Assembly (NCBI GenBank): GCA_964467985.1
Contig: CAYXTP010000010.1
Coordinates: 1 to 64,000, forward strand
Length of the DNA stretch: 64,000 bases
Direction of reading: 5' to 3'
DNA from: GCA-2720975 sp964467985
GTDB lineage: Bacteria > Planctomycetota > UBA1135 > GCA-002686595
Position numbers and translations under genes: made by a program. Shown piece by piece: positions 54,933 to 64,000 of the stretch. The notes beneath the pieces are model-generated. The model searched no databases. It was not told the DNA's origin and worked only from the letters and a program-made list of their open reading frames with translations. Each line of letters starts with the position of its first letter. The first letter of the stretch is position 1.

Positions 54933-56363
54933 ATGCCGCCCATGCAACCCACACGACGCGAGATTCTGAGAGTGGGAGGTGGGTCCCTCCTCGGCCTCTC
55001 CCTCGCTGATGCCTTGGCCGCACAGGCTTGGTCATCCCCCATCAATGGTGGAGGTCCGGGCTGGGGTCGTGCAAAGGGTGTCATCCTGATTTTCCTGCAG
55101 GGTGGCCCGAGCCACCTCGATCTTTGGGATCCCAAGGACGACGTGCCCGACTCGGTGCGTAGTCCGTTCAAGACGATCGAGTCCAAGGTGCCGGGGATGG
55201 AGGTCACGGAATTGCTCCCGCGCCTGGCCGAGGTGACGGACCGCGTGACGCTTATTCGCTCGATGAGCTACTCACCCATTGGGCTTTTCAATCACACCGC
55301 AGCTCACTATCAGATGCTGACGGGTTACACGGCCGACAAGGTCAGCCCGTCGGGCCAACTCGACCCACCTTCGCCGAAGGATTTCCCGAATGTGGGCTCG
55401 AACGTTGCGCGGCTGCGCCCGCCAGAAACGGCCATGTTGCCATTCGTCATGATGCCTAGACCCTTGCAGGAATCCGGAGTGATCGGCAAGGCGGGCAACG
55501 CGGGATTCCTAGGCCGGGCTCACGACCCCTACACTCTCTACCCCTCTGGGGATGACTTCGACGAGTCCAAGATGGATCGCATTCAAGCTGCTGCACTGAG
55601 CTTGCGACCCGAACTCTCCGTGGAACGAATGGGCCGCCGCGCGAACTTGCGCAACCAGATCAATGCAGCGTCGCCCCACCTGCAGAAGGCCATCAAGGAC
55701 ATGAGTCTCGATGAGTACTTTGAGCAGGCCTTGGGTTTGATCCTCTCCGGCCGTGCCCGGGATGCCTTTGACCTGAGCCAGGAGTCCGACAAACTGCGCG
55801 ACCGTTATGGACGCACGACCTTTGGCCAATCCTGCCTGATGGCGCGGCGGTTCATTGAAGCAGGGACGCGCTTCGTCCAGGTGAACTGGCCCAAGGTGGC
55901 CAACTCCGATCGCCACTCATGGGACGTGCACAAGGATCTCAATAAGCGCATGAAAAATGACGCTGCGCCGCGTTTCGACCCGGGCTTGGCCTCCTTGATC
56001 GAAGACATGGACGAGCGCGGGCTGCTGGAGGACAACCTAGTGGTCGTGGTCGGCGAGTTTGGGCGCAGCCCCAAGAAGGGCCTTTCCACTTCGGGCAACG
56101 ACAACGATCCCGATGGACGTGATCACTGGCCCTATTGCTTCACCGCACTGGTAGCTGGAGCCGGCATCAAGCGTGGGCACGTACACGGAGAATCGGACGC
56201 CACGGGATCCGCGCCTCTGCGAGATCCAGTGCACCCCACAGATTTGCTCGCGACGATCTATCACGCCCTAGGCATCGACCCACACACCATGGTGATGAAC
56301 CACCTCAACCAGCCACGCGAGTTGGTTCCTGGTGAGGCGGTCACAGAGCTCTTCGTACGATGA
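54933..56363 (+). CDS. DUF1501 family protein of the cytochrome/DUF1553 operon
   Basis: The 476-residue protein starts MPPMQPTRREILRVGGGSLLG, a twin-Arg-like leader. Family motifs are LIFLQGGPSHLDLWDPKDD, VTLIRSMSY, FNHTAAHYQMLTGY, VVVGEFGRSPKKG and DHWPYCFTALVAGAG. It is coupled by ATGA to the cytochrome-WD40 gene. DUF1501 proteins near DUF1549/DUF1553 proteins are a hallmark of Planctomycetota; the reaction is unknown. Confidence 0.95.
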   Translation: MPPMQPTRREILRVGGGSLLGLSLADALAAQAWSSPINGGGPGWGRAKGVILIFLQGGPSHLDLWDPKDDVPDSVRSPFKTIESKVPGMEVTELLPRLAEVTDRVTLIRSMSYSPIGLFNHTAAHYQMLTGYTADKVSPSGQLDPPSPKDFPNVGSNVARLRPPETAMLPFVMMPRPLQESGVIGKAGNAGFLGRAHDPYTLYPSGDDFDESKMDRIQAAALSLRPELSVERMGRRANLRNQINAASPHLQKAIKDMSLDEYFEQALGLILSGRARDAFDLSQESDKLRDRYGRTTFGQSCLMARRFIEAGTRFVQVNWPKVANSDRHSWDVHKDLNKRMKNDAAPRFDPGLASLIEDMDERGLLEDNLVVVVGEFGRSPKKGLSTSGNDNDPDGRDHWPYCFTALVAGAGIKRGHVHGESDATGSAPLRDPVHPTDLLATIYHALGIDPHTMVMNHLNQPRELVPGEAVTELFVR

Positions 56364-57742
56364 CATTCGCCGTGTTCCTTCTGGGCTTGACTGCGGTCGC
56401 CCCGCAAGAACCTGCGGCTGACAAGGTCAGTTACGCGCGAGATGTGGCGCCCATCTTGCGCGCCCATTGTCACGGCTGCCATCAACCGGCCAAGGCCCAA
56501 GGCGACTTGGACCTGACTCGTTACGACCGATGGATGGGAAGCGAGGACGCGCTGGTCGTCCCGGGACAGCCAGGCGAGAGTCTGCTGCTCGACATGCTGA
56601 TGCCCTTTGACGACGAGCCGCCCGAGATGCCCCAAGACGCCGACCCGCTCCCAGACGAAACGGTCGATCTGATTCGGCGCTGGATTGCGGAGGGTGCCGT
56701 GGACGATTCGGGGCCGGAACCCGGCCCTGCCGTCGATGCCGAGCACCCCCCTATCTACCCATGCCTGCCCGTCGTAACGAGCCTGGCCTACTCGCCGGAC
56801 GGGACTCTGTTGGCTGTCGCCGGCTGGCACGAAGTCTTGCTCTATCCCGTCCAAGACCAAACCGGCCCCCCACTCGCGCGCTTGATCGGACTCTCACCTC
56901 GAATTGAGTCCCTGTGTTTCTCTCCCGACGGAACGCGCCTGGCAGTGGGTGGCGGCACTCCCGGCATGCAGGGTGAGTTGCAAGTGTGGGACATCGGCGC
57001 TCGGGAACTCACGCTCTCTGCCTTGATCACCTACGACACCCTTCGAGGACTTAGCTGGTCACCCGACGGATCTCGCATCGCGGTGGGCTGCGCCGATCGC
57101 AGCCTGCGGGTAGTCAGTGCGTCAACGGGCGAGCAGGTGCTGTATCAAGCAACCCACGAGGACTGGGTCCTCGGCACCGCGTGGTCTCTAGAAGGCGAAT
57201 TTCTTGTATCGGTGAGTCGCGATCGATCCCTCAAGCTGGTCGAGGTTGCCACGTCTCAGTTCATCGACAATATCACGAGCATCACGCCCGGGGCGACCAA
57301 GGGGGGGTTGATGAGCGTGCGACGCCATCCGCACAAGGATGAACTTCTCGTCGGCGGGGCAGACGGAGTACCCAAGGCCTACCGCATGCATCGAGAAAAG
57401 AAGCGCGAGATTGGGGACGACTACAACCTATTGCGCGCTTTCCCGGCGATGTACGGGCTTATCTATCAAGTGGGCTACAGCGCCGACGCCACGCGCGTGG
57501 CAGCGGTAAGTGGGCTCGGAAGGAGGGGGGAGGTCTGCGTGGCGGATGCGGCCGAGGGCACCGAGCTCTGGCGGCACGCGTTTCCCTTTGGAGTCTACGC
57601 ACTCAGCCTGCACCCGGACGGAACCCGTTTGGCTTTGGCTGGAGATGATGGCTTGGTCAGGGTGTACGCCGTCGAGGACGGCGCGCTCAAGCGCAAGTTT
57701 CCCTGCGTCCAGCTGCAAGACGTAAACCTGGAGGCAAAGTAA
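56360..57742 (+). CDS. Planctomycete cytochrome c plus WD40 protein
   Basis: The 460-residue protein has a short leader (MTFAVFLLGLTAVAPQ). The N-terminal domain carries YARDVAPILRAHCHGCHQPA, a CxxCH heme site (PSCyt1 type). WD40-like repeats follow from residue 130 (VVTSLAYSPDGTLLAVAGW, IESLCFSPDGTRLAVGGG, LRGLSWSPDGSRIAVGC, VYALSLHPDGTRLALAGDDG) and form a propeller. It probably takes part in extracytoplasmic redox or recognition. Overlaps the next gene by one base (TAATG). Confidence 0.93.
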   Translation: MTFAVFLLGLTAVAPQEPAADKVSYARDVAPILRAHCHGCHQPAKAQGDLDLTRYDRWMGSEDALVVPGQPGESLLLDMLMPFDDEPPEMPQDADPLPDETVDLIRRWIAEGAVDDSGPEPGPAVDAEHPPIYPCLPVVTSLAYSPDGTLLAVAGWHEVLLYPVQDQTGPPLARLIGLSPRIESLCFSPDGTRLAVGGGTPGMQGELQVWDIGARELTLSALITYDTLRGLSWSPDGSRIAVGCADRSLRVVSASTGEQVLYQATHEDWVLGTAWSLEGEFLVSVSRDRSLKLVEVATSQFIDNITSITPGATKGGLMSVRRHPHKDELLVGGADGVPKAYRMHREKKREIGDDYNLLRAFPAMYGLIYQVGYSADATRVAAVSGLGRRGEVCVADAAEGTELWRHAFPFGVYALSLHPDGTRLALAGDDGLVRVYAVEDGALKRKFPCVQLQDVNLEAK

Positions 57743-60700
57743 TGCGGTTGCGTTCACTGTTCGCCATCGGACCGTTCCTGCTTCTCTCCCTTGCGCTGGC
57801 CAGTGAAGATCCGCAAGCACATGAGCCCAAGTGGGTCGACGCGCCTGAGGCGGTGGTTCTCGCTGGCCCCTATGCGTCTTCGCAACTGATCCTGACCGGT
57901 GCCAACGAAGATGGCGACCGGGTGGACTGGACCCGTTCAGCCGAACTGGTCAGCGAGCCACGCCTCGTACGCATCGATGATCACAGGTTGATTCGGCCAG
58001 TGGCGGAAGGCGTTGAGAACCTGACCTTTCGACAAGATGGGGTTGAAATCGAGGTGTCGGTGGAGGTCACCGGCCTCGAACAAACCCAGCGGGTCAGCTT
58101 CGTGCGCGATGTGGCTCCCATTCTCAGTCGCTTGGGCTGCAACGCCGGCACCTGCCACGGCACAGCTCAAGGCAAGAACGGATTCAAGCTCTCTCTGCGC
58201 GGGTACGACCCACTCGCCGACCATCTGGCGCTCACCAGCGACCTGGCTGGCAGGCGCGTCGACCGGGTATCGCCCCGCGACAGTCTCTTTCTGACCAAGT
58301 CCACCTCGCACGTGCCCCACGAAGGCGGACAGGTACTGGATCCTGACTCGGTAGCCCACAGACTGCTGCTGTCCTGGATTGAACAGGGAGCCGCACTAGT
58401 GGAAGACGACCCGCGACCGGTGTCTTTGCAGGTGGTGCCCCAAGAGGCGAGCATCCCGATGCCAGGGATGAGCCAGCAATTTGCAGTGCTAGCGACTTTC
58501 TCTGATGGCCAAACGCGAGACGTGACTGCACAGGCGTTTGTTGTGAGCGGCGACTCGGAAGTCCTCAAGTTGGATGACCGCGGTCTCGGCCAAGCGGTGC
58601 GCCGAGGAGAGGCCGCCATCCTCGTGCGCTACGAAGGTAATTACGCGGCCGCCCGGGTGGTCGTCATGGGCGATCGCAGCGGTTGGACCCGCAAGAAGGC
58701 TCCCGCCTTCAACTGGATCGACTCACTCGTGCACGCCAAGTTGCGAAGCCTGCGTAGCCAACCCGGCGAATTGTGCACGGACGCTGAATTCCTACGACGG
58801 GTGTCACTGGATCTGACCGGACGCCTGCCCGGCACGGAGGAAGTGAGGGTCTTCCTGATGGACTCTCGCCCCAGAAACGTGAAGCGATCGGAACTCATTG
58901 ACCGATTATTGGGCAGTCGGGCCTATGTAGACCATTGGACAAACCGCTGGGCCAATCTGATGCAGGTCAACTCCAAGTACGTGGGCCAACAGGCGGTCAC
59001 GCGTTGGCGCGATTGGATTCGACAGCAAGTGGCGAGCAACACCCCTTACGACGAGTTCGTGAATGAGTTGCTAGCCGCCAAAGGCAACACGTTCAATCGC
59101 CCACAGACTGCGTTCTGGCGTGTCCAACGGGAGCCTGACCTGGCCATGGAGTCGGTCACGCAGCTTTTCTTGGGCGTACGCTTCAATTGCAACAAGTGCC
59201 ACGACCATCCATTTGAGCGTTGGACACAAGACCAGCACTGGGAACTGGCTGCCTTTCTGACCCAGGTCACGCGCAAGCCGGTCCCTGCCAAGAACGGTCG
59301 TGAGAAGGACGAACTCATTGGAGATGACGGCAACGCGGAAGTTGTGAACATGCGCACGGGGGAGAACGCCGTCCCGGCATTCCCCTTCGAACACGCAGGC
59401 ATGGCAGGCCCCAAGGCGCCCCGGCGAGAGCAGTTCGCGACATGGGTCACCGCCTCCGAGAACCCCTATTTTGCCCGAAACTACGCCAACCGCTTGTGGG
59501 CCTACCTGACTGGTACGGGGTTGATCGAGCCCATCGATGACATGCGAGCCGGAAACCCGCCCACGAATCCTGCCCTGCTCGAACGCCTCACAAGCGACTT
59601 CGTGGACAGTGGATTCGATGTCCGCCACATGTTGCGCTTGATCTGTAGCTCGCGCACTTACCAGCTCAGCACGCGTACCAACGAATGGAACGAAGACGAT
59701 TCCGCCAACTACTCTCATGCCAAGGCTCGCAGGCTGCCGGCTGAGGTCTTATTCGACGCCATCTACCAGGCGACTGGGGCTCGACCGACTCTAAGAGGGC
59801 AGCGACCGGGTACAACCGCAGCCCAGCTTGTCGATACGACTGTCAAGACTTCTGACGGGTTCCTGGACCTCTTTGGACGGCCCCCGCGCGAGAGCATTTG
59901 CGAATGCGAACGCTCCGACGCACTGTCCTTGGGCCAAGCCCTGAACTTGGTGAACGGTCCAACGATCGCCGATGCTGTTGCCGCCCCCGGCAACGCCATC
60001 GACGAGCTGGTGACGTACGAAAGGTCCAATCAGAAGGTCCTCGAAGAACTCTACCTGCGCTTCCTCAGTCGCCCCCCGAGTGCGGAGGAGGTAGCCCAGA
60101 TGCTTCGCCACTTGGATCCCATGCGGCGAGTCAATCTCGCCGCGTTGCCTCCTCAAGCGGTGGGAGCCCTGGCCACCAGCCAGGCCGCATGGGAACTCAA
60201 GATGCGTCCGAACGAGTGGATCACCCCCCCCATCATCGAAGCCCAGTCAGAAGCCGGGGCCACGATTGAGGTCGCCGAAGATGGCAGCTTTAGCGTCACA
60301 GGCGAGTCACCCGATACGGACCGAACGACGCTCCGCTTGAGAGTCGACGGGACTGGCTTCACGGGACTGCGCCTAGAGGTCCTCCCCTTGGAAACGCTCA
60401 GCGCAGGCGGGCCGGGTCGCGGGGACAACGGCAATTTCGTATTGGGCGAGATCGAGGTCATGGCGATCCCATCCTCCAACCCTCTCGGCGCTCGGCGTAT
60501 CCCGCTGAAGACCGCGACGGCTGATTTTTCTCAGGACGGTTGGCCAGTAGCCCACGCAATCGACGGTAAACCGGCCACCGGTTGGGCCATCATGCCCAAG
60601 TTCGGAGAGCGACACGTTGCCGTTTTCGAAGCTGCCGAGGACTTTGGCGAGGAAGAAGGATTGCTCTTGATCGTGACGCTCGTGCAGCCCTTTGGGACGC

Positions 60701-60951
60701 GCCACACGATCGGCAAGGGACGCCTCTCGGTCACGCGCGCCGAACGCCCGGTTCGGCACCTCGGCCTGGACCAGGAGACCGCCACCAGTCTCCTGACAGA
60801 GGCCAGTGAGCGCACCGAGGCCCAGCTGGACCTCTTGCACAGGGCCTTCCTCAAGACGGCTCCCGAATTCGTGCAACAGCTTCGCCTGGCCAGCGCGCGT
60901 GACCTAGCTTGGGCCCTGGCAAACAGCCCTGGTTTCTTGTTCAACCGCTAG
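57742..60951 (+). CDS. DUF1549/DUF1553 protein with cytochrome-type and Big domains
   Basis: The 1,069-residue secreted protein has a leader (MRLRSLFAIGPFLLLSLALA). A Big_2-like region leads into SFVRDVAPILSRLGCNAGTCHG, a CxxxxCH heme-like motif (PSCyt2 type), near residue 130. A second Ig-like domain lies near 230. The DUF1549 domain starts near 325 (FNWIDSLVHAKL) and the DUF1553 domain lies at about 550-800, with FNCNKCHDHPFERW and RESICECERSDALSLGQALN. The C-terminus is a galactose-binding-like jelly-roll. The function of this planctomycete module is unknown. It ends 99 bp before the PQQ propeller. Confidence 0.94.
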   Translation: MRLRSLFAIGPFLLLSLALASEDPQAHEPKWVDAPEAVVLAGPYASSQLILTGANEDGDRVDWTRSAELVSEPRLVRIDDHRLIRPVAEGVENLTFRQDGVEIEVSVEVTGLEQTQRVSFVRDVAPILSRLGCNAGTCHGTAQGKNGFKLSLRGYDPLADHLALTSDLAGRRVDRVSPRDSLFLTKSTSHVPHEGGQVLDPDSVAHRLLLSWIEQGAALVEDDPRPVSLQVVPQEASIPMPGMSQQFAVLATFSDGQTRDVTAQAFVVSGDSEVLKLDDRGLGQAVRRGEAAILVRYEGNYAAARVVVMGDRSGWTRKKAPAFNWIDSLVHAKLRSLRSQPGELCTDAEFLRRVSLDLTGRLPGTEEVRVFLMDSRPRNVKRSELIDRLLGSRAYVDHWTNRWANLMQVNSKYVGQQAVTRWRDWIRQQVASNTPYDEFVNELLAAKGNTFNRPQTAFWRVQREPDLAMESVTQLFLGVRFNCNKCHDHPFERWTQDQHWELAAFLTQVTRKPVPAKNGREKDELIGDDGNAEVVNMRTGENAVPAFPFEHAGMAGPKAPRREQFATWVTASENPYFARNYANRLWAYLTGTGLIEPIDDMRAGNPPTNPALLERLTSDFVDSGFDVRHMLRLICSSRTYQLSTRTNEWNEDDSANYSHAKARRLPAEVLFDAIYQATGARPTLRGQRPGTTAAQLVDTTVKTSDGFLDLFGRPPRESICECERSDALSLGQALNLVNGPTIADAVAAPGNAIDELVTYERSNQKVLEELYLRFLSRPPSAEEVAQMLRHLDPMRRVNLAALPPQAVGALATSQAAWELKMRPNEWITPPIIEAQSEAGATIEVAEDGSFSVTGESPDTDRTTLRLRVDGTGFTGLRLEVLPLETLSAGGPGRGDNGNFVLGEIEVMAIPSSNPLGARRIPLKTATADFSQDGWPVAHAIDGKPATGWAIMPKFGERHVAVFEAAEDFGEEEGLLLIVTLVQPFGTRHTIGKGRLSVTRAERPVRHLGLDQETATSLLTEASERTEAQLDLLHRAFLKTAPEFVQQLRLASARDLAWALANSPGFLFNR

Positions 60952-61050
60952 GGTCACTCCCTACCGACCAGCAGGCGTGGCGTGTGAAGGCTGGGTGAAT
61001 GCTCCGCCTTGCGGCCGCTCGTGTGTCACGATGGGACCAAGGACACTTCC

Positions 61051-62313
61051 ATGAAAAAAACCACCGCACTCCTTCTCCTGCTCCCCGCAACCGTGGCTGG
61101 CTCCTGGGCCTATTCTGATTGGCCCCAGTATCACGGTCCGAGTCATGATCGAACCGTTTCGGAGTCGATCGCCCACCGAGTCTGGGGGCAAGAGTCACCC
61201 AAGTCCGTTTGGACGGCAGAGACCCCGGCTGGCTTCAGTTCTTTCACGGTGACCGGGGGCCGCGCCTACACGCTGGTTGACCGTGCCGGCCGAGAAACGG
61301 CTGTCGCTCTGGATGCGAAGAGTGGGACCGAGGTGTGGTCCTTCCCTACAGACGAAGTCAAGTACGACCGCGGGGGAGGTGCTGGCAGTGCGGAAAACAA
61401 CGGCGGAGATGGGCCGCGAACTTGTATCAGTCACCAGGATGGACGCGCCTTCATCTTGACCTCTGCCTTGCACCTGTACTGCCTCGAGGCAGAGAAAGGA
61501 GAGCTGCTGTGGGACGTGGACCTGATGGCTGACTACGGGGGACGTAACATCACGTGGCAGAACGCAGCATCCCCCCTGCTTGAGGGAGACTTGGTGTTCG
61601 TCGCGGGCGGTGGCGAAGGAGAATCCCTGTTGGCCTTCCATCAGGAGAGTGGCGCATTGGCTTGGAAGAGCCACGATGAGCGGATCACCCACGCCACGCC
61701 TATCGCCACGACAATCCACGGTGTCCGGCAAGTGATTTTCTACATGCGCTCGGGGCTCATCTCCGTGAGTCCAGGTGACGGCGAAGAGCTGTGGCGCATC
61801 GAGTACCCCTTCCGAACCTCGACCGCTGCCTCCCCCGTTGTCTACGAGGACATCGTCTATTGCTCAGCCGGCTACGGTGTCGGAGCGGGCGCCTTTCGAT
61901 TGACAGAGTCCGATGGCGAGTGGTCCAGCGAGTCCATCTGGCGCAAGCGGAACCGACTCATGAATCACTGGAGCACTCCCATCTGCCGCGACGGATACCT
62001 GTACGGGATGTTCAGCTTCAAGGAATACGGTGACGGCCCCATGAAGTGCGTCGACATCCGCACGGGAGATGAACTTTGGAGTGCCGACGGGTTCGGGCCG
62101 GGTAATTGCATCCTAGTTGGAGACGACCTGGTGGCCCTCACCGATGCGGGCGAAGTGGTTCTCGTGGAAGCCACTCCCGATGCGTACACCGAGGTCTCCC
62201 GCGCTCAATTGCTGGAGGGCAAGTGCTGGTCAACTCCCGCTTTTGCTGAAGGTGACGTCTTCATTCGCAGTACCGAGGAAGGCATGCGACTGGATCTGTC
62301 CGCAAACCGCTGA
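61051..62313 (+). CDS. Secreted PQQ-like beta-propeller protein
   Basis: The ATG at 61051 (MKKTTALLLLLPATVAGSW) starts a signal peptide and has AAGGA 7 bp upstream. The mature protein opens with SDWPQYHGPSHDRTVS, the PQQ-propeller start seen in planctomycete proteins. Propeller blades show ETAVALDAKSGTEVWSF, LYCLEAEKGELLWDV and CVDIRTGDELWSA. It is a second paralogue of the 15783 gene. The 420-residue length is typical. Its stop lies 13 bp before the convergent ThuA gene. Confidence 0.88.
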   Translation: MKKTTALLLLLPATVAGSWAYSDWPQYHGPSHDRTVSESIAHRVWGQESPKSVWTAETPAGFSSFTVTGGRAYTLVDRAGRETAVALDAKSGTEVWSFPTDEVKYDRGGGAGSAENNGGDGPRTCISHQDGRAFILTSALHLYCLEAEKGELLWDVDLMADYGGRNITWQNAASPLLEGDLVFVAGGGEGESLLAFHQESGALAWKSHDERITHATPIATTIHGVRQVIFYMRSGLISVSPGDGEELWRIEYPFRTSTAASPVVYEDIVYCSAGYGVGAGAFRLTESDGEWSSESIWRKRNRLMNHWSTPICRDGYLYGMFSFKEYGDGPMKCVDIRTGDELWSADGFGPGNCILVGDDLVALTDAGEVVLVEATPDAYTEVSRAQLLEGKCWSTPAFAEGDVFIRSTEEGMRLDLSANR

Positions 62314-62326
62314 GCGCGCCACGCCC

Positions 62327-63385
62327 TTATTTATCATTCGCCTTGGACGTGTCGGTTTCCTTGGGCCAGACGTGGTCTTCGGGACGAACGCCCTCAACAA
62401 ACCTCCCGAACCCAAACTTGGAGGGTTTGAACTCTCCAACGAAGGACACCTCACTCTCCGCAGGGATTTGCTTCTCCATGCGCAAACCCCAGTAGCAAGA
62501 GTTCACCATGATGCGGCGCACGCCCACGCTTGCAAAGTCCGTAGCCGCCCCCAGAGTGGTACATGCCGTGCGCATGGCCGGTCCTTTCTCGCGAGCGATT
62601 TCCCGCACCCAAAAAACAGGCATCATGGGGGCATTCTTGGGGCCCGGCAGAATGGCGGAGTCCGGCTGCATGCCCTTTAGGACAGCGCCACGCAGCAAGA
62701 CAAGCGCGTCATCGGGCAAGTCGGTGATCCCGTAGACATCCGTGTCTCCCCACACATCCTCGGCTCCGCGCAGGGTCGGATGGTCCGAGTTGTAGGGCTC
62801 GATTATGCCGCGCGTGCTCTGGGTTCCGTGGCCTCCGTGGTGGTTGACCCAGGTTTCGCCGAGGAATCGCCGACCAAAGCCCCCGGGCCATTCCTGGTTC
62901 CTAAAGGAGTACCGAGCGTACGCGCTCTCCTTGTTGCGCGAGTAGTTAAAGGCATGGGTGGCTGTGCGAATGCCAAGGATCGGTTTGCCCGCTTCGACGT
63001 AGTCCACGAAATGCTTCATGTCCGCGTCAGGCAGCTCGCGGAATCGGGTAAACAACACGACCATGTCCGCGCTGCCCAGCACCTCAAGGCCCGGGATGTG
63101 CGTCTGGTTTTTCGGATCGATGACGCCCGTTTCGGGATCGGTCGAGAAGAGAACGGTGCACCGGAAGCCGTGATGAAAGGCGAGAATCTTTCCCAGCATG
63201 GGCAAGACCTCCTCTGAACGGTATTCCTCGTCGCCGGCAATAAGAACAACGTGCTTGCCCTGCCCCGGGCCTTCGCTGCCCTCATACGTGAGTCGGAATG
63301 GCTGCGCCCCTTCAGCGTCCTGGCTGAAGCCGATGGTGGGTACGAGTACAAGAACCAGAACGGCGTTCAGGAGAAGGGCTTTCAT
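62327..63385 (-). CDS. Secreted ThuA-like protein
   Basis: The ATG at 63385 (MKALLLNAVLVLVLVPTIGF) starts a signal peptide; the 352-residue product is a ThuA-like (class I glutamine amidotransferase-like fold) domain. Markers are KHVVLIAGDEEYRSEEVLPML, ILAFHHGFRCTVLF, MVVLFTRFRELPD, YVEAGKPILGIRTATHAF and FLGETWVNHHGGHG. In related planctomycete proteins the nucleophile Cys is often lost, and no CxHG elbow is seen here. It is divergent from the GMC-type oxidoreductase gene with 133 bp between starts; ThuA-like and GMC genes are often neighbours in sugar-utilisation clusters. Confidence 0.88.
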   Translation of the reverse strand: MKALLLNAVLVLVLVPTIGFSQDAEGAQPFRLTYEGSEGPGQGKHVVLIAGDEEYRSEEVLPMLGKILAFHHGFRCTVLFSTDPETGVIDPKNQTHIPGLEVLGSADMVVLFTRFRELPDADMKHFVDYVEAGKPILGIRTATHAFNYSRNKESAYARYSFRNQEWPGGFGRRFLGETWVNHHGGHGTQSTRGIIEPYNSDHPTLRGAEDVWGDTDVYGITDLPDDALVLLRGAVLKGMQPDSAILPGPKNAPMMPVFWVREIAREKGPAMRTACTTLGAATDFASVGVRRIMVNSCYWGLRMEKQIPAESEVSFVGEFKPSKFGFGRFVEGVRPEDHVWPKETDTSKANDK

Positions 63386-63518
63386 TGTGGGTAGGGGCAA
63401 GCTTCGAGAAAAACGAATGGGAGTCCGGAAGGGGCCAGTATCCGCCTTGGAACCCACATGCGCCACCGCTAGGCTGCGAGCCACAGGGAAGTGGCGACGA
63501 GCGCTGCGCTCCTCCACC

Positions 63519-64000
63519 ATGATCGCCGATCTCGATGATCCGGGCCTCGCTGGCCTCCCCCACTACGATGTGGTCATTGCAGGCTCCGGGCCGGCGGGCA
63601 TGACGTTGGCCGCCGAACTCGGAGGCTCTGGTCTCCGCATCTGCGTGCTCGAGAGCGGCCTAGAGAAAGTCACGCGCCGCGGCGATCGATTGCGCGCGGT
63701 TCAGAGCGCTGGGATTCACATCAAAGCTCACTCGCGCGAACGGATCTTGGGCGGTGCATCCAGCACTTGGTCGGGACTCTCTAGCCCGCTGGACGATGTG
63801 GATCTGAGTACCCGTGCCTACCTCAGTCAGTCGGGCTGGCCGCTCGACAGTGAAGAGTTGGCCGGGCTCTATGGCGAAGCTTCTGAACGCTACCGCTTTC
63901 CAGATCCGGCGCTCTACGCAGCCGGTGGGTTCGTGGAATTGCGCTGCAAGGGGGATGTGGAACCAGCATGGGAGGGGCTTGACGAGAAGATCTTCTTGGC
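63519..64000 (+). CDS. GMC-type FAD oxidoreductase, 3' partial
   Basis: From ATG 63519 (MIADLDDPGLAGLPHYD) the frame stays open to the right edge, so only the first 160 residues are seen. The dinucleotide motif is DVVIAGSGPAGMTLAAELGG with VLESG after it. ERILGGASSTWSGLSSPLD resembles the GMC/glucose-methanol-choline or related flavin site. It is likely a dehydrogenase of sugars or alcohols. No signal peptide is seen. The C-terminal catalytic His region lies outside the window. Confidence 0.85.
   Translation, partial: MIADLDDPGLAGLPHYDVVIAGSGPAGMTLAAELGGSGLRICVLESGLEKVTRRGDRLRAVQSAGIHIKAHSRERILGGASSTWSGLSSPLDDVDLSTRAYLSQSGWPLDSEELAGLYGEASERYRFPDPALYAAGGFVELRCKGDVEPAWEGLDEKIFL

Overview
The window looks like chromosomal DNA of a high-GC (roughly 60-65 percent by eye) planctomycete (phylum Planctomycetota), probably from an environmental or metagenome-derived assembly. 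The grounds are the gene families: two DUF1501 proteins, a DUF1800 partner, a planctomycete-type cytochrome c plus WD40 protein, a DUF1549/DUF1553 giant protein, several sulfatase-fold lipoproteins, a CRTAC1-like FG-GAP/ASPIC protein, PQQ-type propellers and many lipoproteins. Shine-Dalgarno sequences are often weak. A block of exactly 100 N at 20161-20260 is an assembly gap with identical 55-bp flanks.

Layout. 1-3.6 kb: a thioredoxin/HEAT protein cut by the left edge, a methyltransferase, a candidate 41-residue membrane protein and a DUF1858/DUF2249-like protein. 3.6-6.5 kb: proton-translocating transhydrogenase operon (pntAA-pntAB-pntB). 6.6-9.3 kb: a GT39-type membrane glycosyltransferase and an unknown protein. 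9.4-12.4 kb: a Ser/Thr kinase with TPRs, followed by a protein that joins a degenerate exonuclease fold to a WYL-like domain. 12.4-19.2 kb: a phosphodiesterase lipoprotein, TypA/BipA, a PQQ propeller, a large secreted unknown and tRNA-Gly(CCC). 19.3-22.5 kb: a coiled-coil membrane protein, a seven-repeat RG-rich exported protein interrupted by the gap, and an exported methyltransferase. 22.5-33.2 kb: eight closely spaced minus-strand genes, nearly all exported (lipoproteins, Trx/TPR protein, sulfatase, sulfatase-like protein, TPR protein, FG-GAP/ASPIC protein, DUF5690 transporter). 33.5-36.4 kb: DUF1800-DUF1501 pair. 36.6-41.6 kb: secreted trypsin-like protease, M19 dipeptidase, small lipoprotein, membrane protein, and a protein with three tandem Cys modules. 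41.9-54.4 kb: sulfatase-like lipoprotein, then a surface-polysaccharide locus (ABC exporter, a 1,087-residue sulfotransferase-GT2-GT4 fusion, a second sulfotransferase, GT2, initiating sugar transferase, GT4, O-antigen ligase/polymerase). 54.4-61 kb: GIY-YIG protein and a DUF1501 / cytochrome c-WD40 / DUF1549-DUF1553 operon. 61-64 kb: PQQ propeller, ThuA-like protein and the start of a GMC-type FAD oxidoreductase cut by the right edge.

How it fits together. Most of the window encodes the cell envelope and secreted degradation machinery. The polysaccharide locus has genes for initiation (50469), chain building (45194, 49425, 51860), sulfation (45194, 48466), export (43567/44361) and polymerisation or ligation (53182), so a sulfated glycan is a reasonable inference. 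No CRISPR array, prophage, transposase or integrase was recognised, and I saw no convincing defence island. The best candidates for something unusual are the inactivated exonuclease-WYL fusion, the three-domain sulfotransferase-glycosyltransferase, the triple-Cys-module protein, and the seven-repeat RG-rich protein at the gap.
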